Assembly: GCA_042095835.1 (NCBI GenBank)
Contig: JBELML010000075.1
Coordinates: 1-30,200 of the forward strand
Length of the DNA: 30,200 nt
Reading direction: 5' to 3'
Source: DATFKA01 sp042095835
Lineage (GTDB): Bacteria > Bacteroidota > Bacteroidia > Chitinophagales > Saprospiraceae
In this document: in pieces, positions 24,029-30,200 of the stretch
Numbering within the stretch: the stretch's first letter is position 1
Layout of the letters: the number at the start of each line of letters is the position of its first letter
Notes under the pieces: generated by a model
Databases searched by the model: none
Told to the model about the DNA's origin: nothing
The model's input: the letters and a program-made list of their open reading frames with translations, nothing else
Program-made: the position numbers and the translations under genes

Positions 24029-25084
24029 ATGCCAGCCCAAAAAAGCAAATACATCTCATCTTTCGGAATCATCGGAGCTGGAAGTTTCGGTATCGCTGTT
24101 GCCAACTTACTCGCTCTTAATGTAAGGGTGCTGATCTATGCCCGCAAAGAAGAAGTCGTTGACCAGATCAATAGAGATCATCACCTGATGGGCTACCAAA
24201 TTCATCCAAGCATTCAAGCCACTAATGATTTAGAAGATATCGCCAAGCAGTGCTATACGCTCTTGCCCATTATACCTTCAGGTCAGTTTAGATCAATGAT
24301 GAGAAATTTAGGCCCCTTTCTCACACCGGCACATATACTTATCCACGGTACGAAAGGACTGGATGTAGAAATACCATTAAGCGACGAAGAAGCGCTCAGC
24401 AAGATCAAACCGCGGCATGTTCATACCATGAGTCAGGTGATTCGACAAGAGAGCATTGTACGTAGAGTCGGTTGCTTGGCGGGCCCCAATCTAGCCTCAG
24501 AAATTGTGGAGGGACAACCTACGGCTACCGTGGTAGCCAGTCCCTATAGAGAGGTGGTACAGTTGGGGAAAGATATCTTAGGGAGTCCCAATTTTAGAGT
24601 TTATGGCAATGATGATCTAATCGGTGCGGAGCTTGCCGGAGCGCTTAAAAACATCATCGCTATTGGTTCTGGTATTTTATCGGGAAAAGGTCTTGGTAAA
24701 AACATACAAGCGATGCTGATTTCTAGAGGATTGATTGAGATGATCCATTTTGGTAAAGCTTTTGGTACAAGTGTAAGCGCATTTTTTGGAACTGCAGGAG
24801 TAGGCGATTTGATAGCCACCGCAACAAGTGATAAAAGTAGGAATTTTTCCCTCGGACTGCGGCTAGGTAGGGGAGAGTCTATTGAGGAAATCAAAAGTAG
24901 TATGCCCGAATTAGCCGAAGGTCTCCGAACGCTCAAAATCAGCCACGCCCTCACCCAATCGATTAAATTAAGATCACCCATCACCAGTATGCTGCATCAG
25001 GTGGTCTATCACGACTATGATATTGATGAGGCTATTCGCCAGTTGTTGACCTATCCATATGATGTAGATGTAGATTTTTTATAA
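24029..25084 (+). CDS. gpsA: NAD(P)-dependent glycerol-3-phosphate dehydrogenase
   Basis: This cytoplasmic enzyme makes sn-glycerol-3-phosphate from dihydroxyacetone phosphate, the starting point of phospholipid synthesis. The 351-residue protein has the dinucleotide motif FGIIGAGSFGIAVA (12-25), HGTKGLD (106-112), and the catalytic lysine Lys207 in AGALKNIIAIGSG, followed by GTAGVGDLIATATS. A frame start 10 codons earlier overlaps truB; the ATG at 24029 is preferred because the Rossmann strand begins about 12 residues after it. The protein is slightly longer than the usual 330 residues because of an insert around 112-140. It is probably co-transcribed with truB. No clear terminator follows. 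Confidence 0.92.
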   Translation: MPAQKSKYISSFGIIGAGSFGIAVANLLALNVRVLIYARKEEVVDQINRDHHLMGYQIHPSIQATNDLEDIAKQCYTLLPIIPSGQFRSMMRNLGPFLTPAHILIHGTKGLDVEIPLSDEEALSKIKPRHVHTMSQVIRQESIVRRVGCLAGPNLASEIVEGQPTATVVASPYREVVQLGKDILGSPNFRVYGNDDLIGAELAGALKNIIAIGSGILSGKGLGKNIQAMLISRGLIEMIHFGKAFGTSVSAFFGTAGVGDLIATATSDKSRNFSLGLRLGRGESIEEIKSSMPELAEGLRTLKISHALTQSIKLRSPITSMLHQVVYHDYDIDEAIRQLLTYPYDVDVDFL

Positions 25085-25160
25085 TTTATTAGCCACTGTT
25101 TTTCACTCTTCTTGCCGGAATTGTACCGTTCCCTAATTGGTACAAAAACAAATTAATTTT

Positions 25161-25194
25161 TTTGATATATTTAAATATTGGATTTCTACATTTG
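25161..25194 (+). promoter_or_regulatory. Promoter of the CHU_C mini-protein gene
   Basis: TTTG (25161-25164) and TACATTTG (25187-25194) are 22 bases apart; both boxes match the Bacteroidota consensus exactly. The start codon lies 19 bases after the -7 box. Confidence 0.65.
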
Positions 25195-25212
25195 TGGAAA
25201 ATTATAGTACCC

Positions 25213-25599
25213 ATGAACATTGCGAAGCTACTTACCCTGTTTGCGGCAGTTGTAGGTATAGGTGCCGCACCAAGTGCCGAATTAGTGTACCCTGCTTGTA
25301 CCTCTTGCCGATTATACATACCTAACGCCTTTTCCCCAAACAATGATGGGGTTAATGACGAGTTTAAACCATCTCCATCAGCGACCTGTACTTTGGAAAA
25401 GTATCAATTAAATGTGTACGATCGGAATGGATCATTAGTTTTCCAATCTATAGAATTGGATAAAGCTTGGGATGGGAAATTCAGAAACGAACCCGCTCCC
25501 AGTGCGACCTACTATTATATTGTTCAGTACACCTATAGCACAGAAGATAATGGGACGACCACGGAGATTGCAAACGGCGATCTAAATTTGTTACGTTAG
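25213..25599 (+). CDS. Secreted stand-alone gliding-motility-associated C-terminal (CHU_C) domain protein
   Basis: The 128-residue protein has a signal peptide (about 1-22, ending GAAPSA) followed almost at once by the CHU_C domain, with the hallmark YIPNAFSPNNDGVNDEFKP (35-53), an NVYDRNGSLVFQS strand and DKAWDGKF. The domain normally sits at the end of very large adhesins and marks them for the type IX secretion system and gliding machinery. Here it has no passenger, so it may be a small adhesin, a competitor for the secretion machinery, or the last piece of a lost gene. A promoter and signal peptide argue that it is a real gene. A TTG 17 codons upstream lies inside the promoter and is rejected as a start. 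Confidence 0.85.
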   Translation: MNIAKLLTLFAAVVGIGAAPSAELVYPACTSCRLYIPNAFSPNNDGVNDEFKPSPSATCTLEKYQLNVYDRNGSLVFQSIELDKAWDGKFRNEPAPSATYYYIVQYTYSTEDNGTTTEIANGDLNLLR

Positions 25600-25716
25600 C
25601 GAGGGGCCAATGCTATTGGTTCTATCGGCAACCGTAATCCCTGATAGTGCTTCCACCTTGACATCTTTCCCAATCTTCGAGCTCTTGCTCCAAATCATAA
25701 TCCCTTGGCAATATTT

Positions 25717-25750
25717 GTAGCGGGGCGCTCTTGCTCCGCTACCTTATTTT
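25717..25750 (+). terminator. Terminator-like hairpin after the CHU_C gene
   Basis: GTAGCGGGGC pairs with GCTCCGCTAC (25717-25742, ten pairs including one G-U, loop GCTCTT) and is followed by cttatttt. It is about 118 bases after the CHU_C stop. The hairpin is unusually GC-rich for this genome and could also be a REP-like unit. Confidence 0.55.
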
Positions 25751-25862
25751 TTGGAAATAGGGGTTAAATAAGCGTTAAAAATGTCCGGGCAAAAACAGCT
25801 TGCGCTTTCCTATACAACTTCGCCCTAGAGAATAGAGTTATGTAGGAAAAACGAAAAAGCAG

Positions 25863-26609
25863 ATGCTATTTTTATCCATTATCCTAATCGCACTCTTACC
25901 ATTTGGGAGTAATACTCACCAATCTACGGAACCAACATTTGAACAGAAAAAAATAAGCTTAGCTGCTCCAGATCATAGTAGCTTTGATCAATTGTTGCGT
26001 AAATACGTCAATAGCAAAGGCAATGTCAACTATGCTGGCCTAAAAGCTGATAAAGCCAAGCTAAATGCTTATTTAAAAACATTGATTGACCAGCCTATTC
26101 AGGATAGTTGGTCCCGTAACGAAAAACTCGCTTATTGGGTCAATGCCTATAATGCTTTCACCCTAAAGCTGATTATCGACAACTATCCTACATCTAGCAT
26201 TACCAAACTGAAAGGTGGTAAACCTTGGGATGTGAAGTGGATAAACCTAGGTGGTCAAACCTACTCCCTCAATAATATCGAAAACGACATTATCCGACCA
26301 CAATTCAAAGAGCCAAGAATCCACTTTGCTGTGAACTGTGCCGCCGCTTCTTGTCCTCCACTACTGAATAGAGCATGGACAGCCTCGAACCTTAATAGCT
26401 ACTTCGAGCAACAGGCCAAAGCGTTTATCAATAATGCAGCCTATAATAAGATCAGCGCTAATAAAATTCAAGTATCAAAAATCTTTGATTGGTATGGTGG
26501 AGATTTCGGTAATTTGATTAATTACCTCAACAAATACTCAACAGTGAAGATCAATGCGAATGCAAAAGTAGAATTTTTGGAATATGACTGGGCATTGAAT
26601 AAACAATAG
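25863..26609 (+). CDS. DUF547 family secreted protein
   Basis: The 248-residue protein starts with a hydrophobic signal (MLFLSIILIALLPFG) and is probably exported. The rest is a DUF547 domain with KLAYWVNAYNAFTLKLI (89-105), IHFAVNCAAASCPPL (153-167, Cys159 and Cys164) and KIFDWYGGDFG near the end. DUF547 shares a cysteine- and histidine-containing core distantly similar to the papain/transglutaminase fold, but its activity is not established. The gene is convergent with the BNR-repeat gene, and the 94-bp palindrome lies between them. Confidence 0.85.
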   Translation: MLFLSIILIALLPFGSNTHQSTEPTFEQKKISLAAPDHSSFDQLLRKYVNSKGNVNYAGLKADKAKLNAYLKTLIDQPIQDSWSRNEKLAYWVNAYNAFTLKLIIDNYPTSSITKLKGGKPWDVKWINLGGQTYSLNNIENDIIRPQFKEPRIHFAVNCAAASCPPLLNRAWTASNLNSYFEQQAKAFINNAAYNKISANKIQVSKIFDWYGGDFGNLINYLNKYSTVKINANAKVEFLEYDWALNKQ

Positions 26610-26665
26610 CCTTCTTAGGAAAACCTACTCTAGAGTCACCGTTGATATTATCAGAAAAAGGAGGA

Positions 26666-26759
26666 GACTGGGTGACTTTGAGACCGTGAGTATAGGAGCA
26701 CATTGATTATTTCAATCAATAAACATCTCCTAATCTATGGGTCTCAAAGTCACCTGGTC
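26666..26759. repeat. Large nested palindrome between convergent genes
   Basis: A perfect 15-bp inverted repeat (GGTGACTTTGAGACC at 26671-26685, partner at 26740-26754) encloses TAGGAG/CTCCTA (26693-26698 and 26727-26732) and a central ATTGATT-atttc-AATCAAT (26702-26720). Outside the 15-bp arms, GAC/GTC pair across a 2-base mismatch. Together this makes a hairpin with about 31 pairs and symmetric internal loops. No T-run follows on either strand. It may end both convergent transcripts, bind a protein, or be a small mobile palindromic element. Confidence 0.8.
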
Positions 26760-26798
26760 AAATAAATGGGTATTCAATCAGTAAATAATTATATTGAA

Positions 26799-29690
26799 CT
26801 ACCTCAAATTTAAGCTCGTACTACTACTCTGTCCGTCTTTCTCCACTTTGATGGTATACTTTCCACCTTTTAAGTAGATTTTACCATTATCAGCAGCTTT
26901 CAATTTGATTGCTGCAGCGTTTTTCTTCTTTTTCTCATTCAAAACGGTTTCGTAGGCCTCCATTTGATCCATATCTATAGTGAGATCAAAATCGGCAAAG
27001 TTGAGCCCTATGCTGGCATCTACCTCCATCTCTCTGAGTACAAGGTCTTCACCCATCATCACCGAGATCGTTGCTTTCCCAGCATCTTTGGCATAAAAAG
27101 GGATAGAAGTAGAGGGTTCAAAAGCGGTAGACCAATTGGCGCGTTTTCTACCCCAGAAACCAGAACTGCGCATTCCATCCATTGCAAAAGCATGAATCGT
27201 TTTAGCAATCATTTCTTCCTTGAGTTGCTGTAGCTCTTTTCCGCTACCTACATATATAGATCGTCCATGTGTGCCCACAATGATATCTTTCTCTCTAGGA
27301 TGGATCACTACATCGTGGACGGGTACCGCAGGAATACCATTATTCATAAGCATAAACTTGGCTCCACGATCCAAGGATACATAGAGGCCATGATCCGTAC
27401 CGACATAGATGATATCTTCATTGTCAGGGTCTTCTTTGATTACATTTGCTGGTTCCATAGGTAGGTCTGTACCAATCTGACGCCAGTTTTCACCATAATC
27501 TTCTGATACATAAGCATAGGCGTTGAAGTCGTCCCAACGGTAACCATTCAGAACCACATAGACTCTTTCCTTCTTATATTTAGAAGCAATCACTCTACTC
27601 ACCCACATATCGGCTGGTAAGCCATTGGAGATGTTGGTCCAGCTGTTGCCACCATCTTTAGTTACTTGAACTAATCCATCATCAGAACCAGTGTAGATCA
27701 AACCAAATTGTAGAGGCGACTCATGAATCGTGGCCAGGGTGCCAAAGGGAACATCACCTTTGATACCACCCTTAGTCAAGTCTCCAGAGATATCTGTGAA
27801 GCTTTCTCCTTGATCCATAGATCGGTGTAGCTTGTGCGAAGCCATATAAATGATATCCTGATTGTGCTCAGATAAATGAATCGGCGTCTGCCAATTCCAG
27901 CGTAAAGGACGATCCCCTAGCTCATGTTGTGGACGCATCGATTGGCGATCACCCGTTTCGGTATTCAAACGGGCGTAGAAACCAAATTGCGAGCCGGTAT
28001 AGACCGTTTTGTTGTCTCGGGTGTCAACGGCTACCTGCATACCATCGCCCCCATAGATGGCTCTATAAGGGTATTGACCACTTCCTTGCCAGCGGGCACT
28101 CGCCTGGTAGGTACTTGGCCCAAACCACACACCATTATCTTGTAGCCCACCATATATATTATAAGGCTCAGCCATATCCACAGCAATATAATAGAACTGT
28201 CCTAAAGCTGGTGAGTTGCACTTATTCCAGTTTTCTCCATCGTCGTAGGAAATATTGATGCCACCGTCGTTTCCGAGGATTAAGTGCTCCGGGCGATTAG
28301 GATTGATCCATAGGGCGTGATGGTCGGAGTGTACATTGGGACCGCCGATCGATTTCCATGTTTTACCACCATCATCAGATTTAATGACGGGTACTCCAAG
28401 GACGAACAGTTTATTATGATCATAGGGCGCTACACGGATATTTCCAAAGTAGTAGCCGTAGGAGCTATAAACGGCATCGATATAATCATCGTGGGTTCTC
28501 GTCCAGGTTTTTCCACCATTTTCTGAAGCATAAATCTCTAAACCGACCACGGGTGTGTCGAACAATAGAGAGTTGGCATTCTCCGTGAACTCCACCAGGG
28601 CGGAGGGTTTGATTTCATCGCTTTTGACCATCGCTATGACTTTCTTAGCAGAGTACTTTCTAGGAAAGCGATTGCTGCGTAAATAAGTAGCCACTTTTTT
28701 ATCATCCAATTCTAGGAAGTCTGATTTGCTCATTTCTCTCAGGTCATCCTTGGTCAAATCTTCGCTAGGATCTTTATCTTCCGGCGGTCTACGGTTGTAA
28801 TTATCTATGGCAGCGTAGATGATGCTTTTACCATTTTTCAATGTTGCCGTTAAGCCGATACGACCTGCACCACTATCGGCAGGAAAACCAGAATCGGTGG
28901 TGCTAATTCTTTTCCAGGTTTTACCATTGTTGGTAGATTTGAAGATAGCGGAGCCTTCGCCCGATTCTACAAAGTTCCAGGCACGGCGAGTTCTCTCCCA
29001 AGTGGCCGCATAAACCGTATTCGGGTTTTTAGGATCGAAGATGAGGTCTACTGCACCGGCATTTTCATTGACGTAGAGTACCTTTTCCCAACTGCGTCCA
29101 CCATCACTGGTTTTGTACACACCTCGTTCTTCATTCGGAGAGTAGAGATGACCTAGAGCTGCAACAAAAACCGTATTCGGGTCCTTTGGGTGAATGATGA
29201 TCCGCCCGATGTGGTGACTTTCTTCTAGTCCCATGTGCTGCCAGTTCTTGCCACCATCGGTACTTTTGTATACGCCCACACCGGCATAAGAGGAGCGACT
29301 AGAATTGGACTCACCGGTTCCCAACCAAATGGTATTGTTATCCCAATCTGCGGCCACAGCACCAGTAGTAATGACCATTTCCTCATCAAAAAGAGGTTCA
29401 AAAGTGATCCCATTATTAGTGGTTTTATACAATCCTCCCGAAGCATAAGCTACGTAGAAGTGACTGGGGTCTTTCTCATTCACGGCTACATCGACTACCC
29501 GACCACTAAAAACAGATGGTCCCACGGAGCGGAATTCGACTCCATTGACGATGGAGTTGGCCTCCAGCTTTTTGTGTTGCTCAAAACTATTGATCCGTTC
29601 GGCAGCAGAGGTAGCGGGTGGTTGCTCCATCATCTGGCCCAAGAGTAGGGCAGGGGCGAAGCATAAAAGGAATAGCAAAATTCTATGCAT
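26799..29690 (-). CDS. Secreted BNR / VPS10-sortilin-type beta-propeller protein
   Basis: The 963-residue protein has a signal peptide (MHRILLFLLCFAPALLLGQ) and then a long run of Asp-box/BNR motifs of the form SxDxGxxW: KSTDGGKNW, KTSDGGRSW, KSTNNGKTW, ASENGGKTW, KSDDGGKTW, SYDDGENW, TKDGGNSW and SEDYGENW, plus looser copies. These indicate one or two beta-propellers, as in sortilin and many bacterial proteins annotated as glycosyl hydrolases. A charged insert at about 300-370 interrupts the repeats. The final 130 residues form a separate region, and no classic type IX sorting domain is evident. Secretion or surface exposure is likely; enzyme activity is not shown, since such propellers often only bind. 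The gene is single. Confidence 0.9.
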   Translation of the reverse strand: MHRILLFLLCFAPALLLGQMMEQPPATSAAERINSFEQHKKLEANSIVNGVEFRSVGPSVFSGRVVDVAVNEKDPSHFYVAYASGGLYKTTNNGITFEPLFDEEMVITTGAVAADWDNNTIWLGTGESNSSRSSYAGVGVYKSTDGGKNWQHMGLEESHHIGRIIIHPKDPNTVFVAALGHLYSPNEERGVYKTSDGGRSWEKVLYVNENAGAVDLIFDPKNPNTVYAATWERTRRAWNFVESGEGSAIFKSTNNGKTWKRISTTDSGFPADSGAGRIGLTATLKNGKSIIYAAIDNYNRRPPEDKDPSEDLTKDDLREMSKSDFLELDDKKVATYLRSNRFPRKYSAKKVIAMVKSDEIKPSALVEFTENANSLLFDTPVVGLEIYASENGGKTWTRTHDDYIDAVYSSYGYYFGNIRVAPYDHNKLFVLGVPVIKSDDGGKTWKSIGGPNVHSDHHALWINPNRPEHLILGNDGGINISYDDGENWNKCNSPALGQFYYIAVDMAEPYNIYGGLQDNGVWFGPSTYQASARWQGSGQYPYRAIYGGDGMQVAVDTRDNKTVYTGSQFGFYARLNTETGDRQSMRPQHELGDRPLRWNWQTPIHLSEHNQDIIYMASHKLHRSMDQGESFTDISGDLTKGGIKGDVPFGTLATIHESPLQFGLIYTGSDDGLVQVTKDGGNSWTNISNGLPADMWVSRVIASKYKKERVYVVLNGYRWDDFNAYAYVSEDYGENWRQIGTDLPMEPANVIKEDPDNEDIIYVGTDHGLYVSLDRGAKFMLMNNGIPAVPVHDVVIHPREKDIIVGTHGRSIYVGSGKELQQLKEEMIAKTIHAFAMDGMRSSGFWGRKRANWSTAFEPSTSIPFYAKDAGKATISVMMGEDLVLREMEVDASIGLNFADFDLTIDMDQMEAYETVLNEKKKKNAAAIKLKAADNGKIYLKGGKYTIKVEKDGQSSSTSLNLR

Positions 29691-29862
29691 AGTGTATTAA
29701 TTTGATTGATTGGTCTAATATAAAAGAAATAGTGGGTATGGACAGCCAGTATCGCTTACTAGCGACTTGAGACTAGTAAATGACGGTTTTAGGTAGTTGA
29801 ATTTGCCCAAGATGAGGAGAGTTGATTGTTTTCTGCTATTTCGAAACTCGTAAAGAATAATT

Positions 29863-30066
29863 TCAAGCCTTATACCGATGATAAACAATGACACCTGTAA
29901 GGACAAAAGTGACGGCTAGCAATTTACCCAACTCCCAAAAGTCGAAGCCAATGTAGAATTCGTCGATCCAGAGATCGTAGTAATTTAATGGGTATACATC
30001 ACTTAAAATGCCAGCAAGAATAGCTAGTGAAAAGAAGATAACTGTTGGTTTGGATTTTAACATCAT
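29863..30066 (-). CDS. Small hydrophobic membrane protein, unknown function
   Basis: From the double ATG (30063-30066) the frame encodes 67 residues with two probable membrane helices (PTVIFFSLAILAGILSDVY and WELGKLLAVTFVLTGVIVY) joined by an acidic-aromatic loop, YYDLWIDEFYIGFDFW, and a basic tail HRYKA. A longer version begins at TTG 30159 (98 residues) and adds a third hydrophobic segment; in-frame TAG at 30172-30174 limits it. I do not recognise the family. The charge distribution fits a real membrane protein, but no promoter or partner supports it. Confidence 0.45.
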   Translation of the reverse strand: MMLKSKPTVIFFSLAILAGILSDVYPLNYYDLWIDEFYIGFDFWELGKLLAVTFVLTGVIVYHRYKA

Positions 30067-30200
30067 TAAACGTTTGTGTGGTTTTAAGATAAAAAAAATG
30101 TAGGGAAACAGTCCCAATATAGGGCAAACGCACCAAAAAAAATTACACTGAAACTCCAATTCAAAACCGCTCTAGCATCTTCATTTTTGTCATTCGATAC

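Noticed and set aside
25121..25145. A 7-bp hairpin (TTGTACC/GGTACAA) after gpsA
   Set aside because: It is short, has an 11-base loop and no T-run on the plus strand, so it was not called as the gpsA terminator.
27924..28258. Overlapping plus-strand frames of 73 and 109 codons inside the BNR gene
   Set aside because: They lie antisense to a strongly conserved 963-codon gene and have compositions typical of shadow frames.

Overview
The window comes from a bacterium of the phylum Bacteroidota, most likely the class Saprospiria, although that finer placement is my impression from protein style and not a proven assignment. The evidence is the gene order ftsX - DUF3098 - uppP - truB, a stand-alone gliding-motility (CHU_C) sorting domain, very large FtsX-like permeases of about 800 residues, weak Shine-Dalgarno signals, and several promoters of the Bacteroidota form TTTG - about 20 nt - TAnnTTTG. 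No rRNA, tRNA, CRISPR array, transposase or phage gene was seen.

Layout. 1-265: tail of an unknown gene and the terminator of pruA. 266-1897 (-): pruA, proline catabolism. 2111-3316 (+): DUF418 membrane protein. 3366-3611: heptamer repeats and copy A of a long dispersed repeat whose edge supplies the start codon of a small flavin-binding (PPOX-like) protein at 3604-4056. 4073-6695 (-): type II NADH dehydrogenase, a dolichol-phosphate-mannose-synthase-like glycosyltransferase and an OsmC protein. 7024-9897 (+): a methionine unit made of a promoter, a SAM-I riboswitch, metY and metX. 10140-11967 (+): a Tat-exported sugar-isomerase-like TIM barrel and a lipoprotein cytochrome c, each followed by a terminator. 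12207-20011 (+): an array of FtsX/MacB-type permeases made of one short remnant-like ORF, one intact gene, one split by an in-frame TAA, and one more intact gene. 20057-20322: heptamers and copy B of the dispersed repeat, inverted relative to copy A. 20415-20918: dps. 21005-25084: ftsX, DUF3098, uppP, truB and gpsA, a housekeeping cluster for cell division, envelope, tRNA and lipid precursors. 25213-26609: a tiny CHU_C protein and a DUF547 protein. 26666-26759: a striking nested palindrome between convergent genes. 26799-29690 (-): a large secreted BNR/sortilin-type beta-propeller protein. 29863-30066 (-): a small membrane protein.

How the genes work together. MetY and MetX form the direct-sulfhydrylation route to homocysteine, under SAM control. 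UppP recycles undecaprenyl pyrophosphate for envelope synthesis beside the division protein FtsX. GpsA supplies glycerol-3-phosphate for phospholipids. NDH-2 and PruA feed electrons into respiration. The permeases lack any ATPase in this window and presumably pair with one encoded elsewhere.

The most unusual points are: (1) a ~220 bp inverted repeat pair about 16.5 kb apart, containing a 7-nt periodic array in which the two copies differ in length by exactly one 7-nt unit; (2) the repeat edge providing a gene's start codon; (3) a permease gene cut by TAA followed at once by ATG in the same frame; (4) an ftsX gene with no normal start codon after the dps terminator; (5) the 94 bp nested palindrome.
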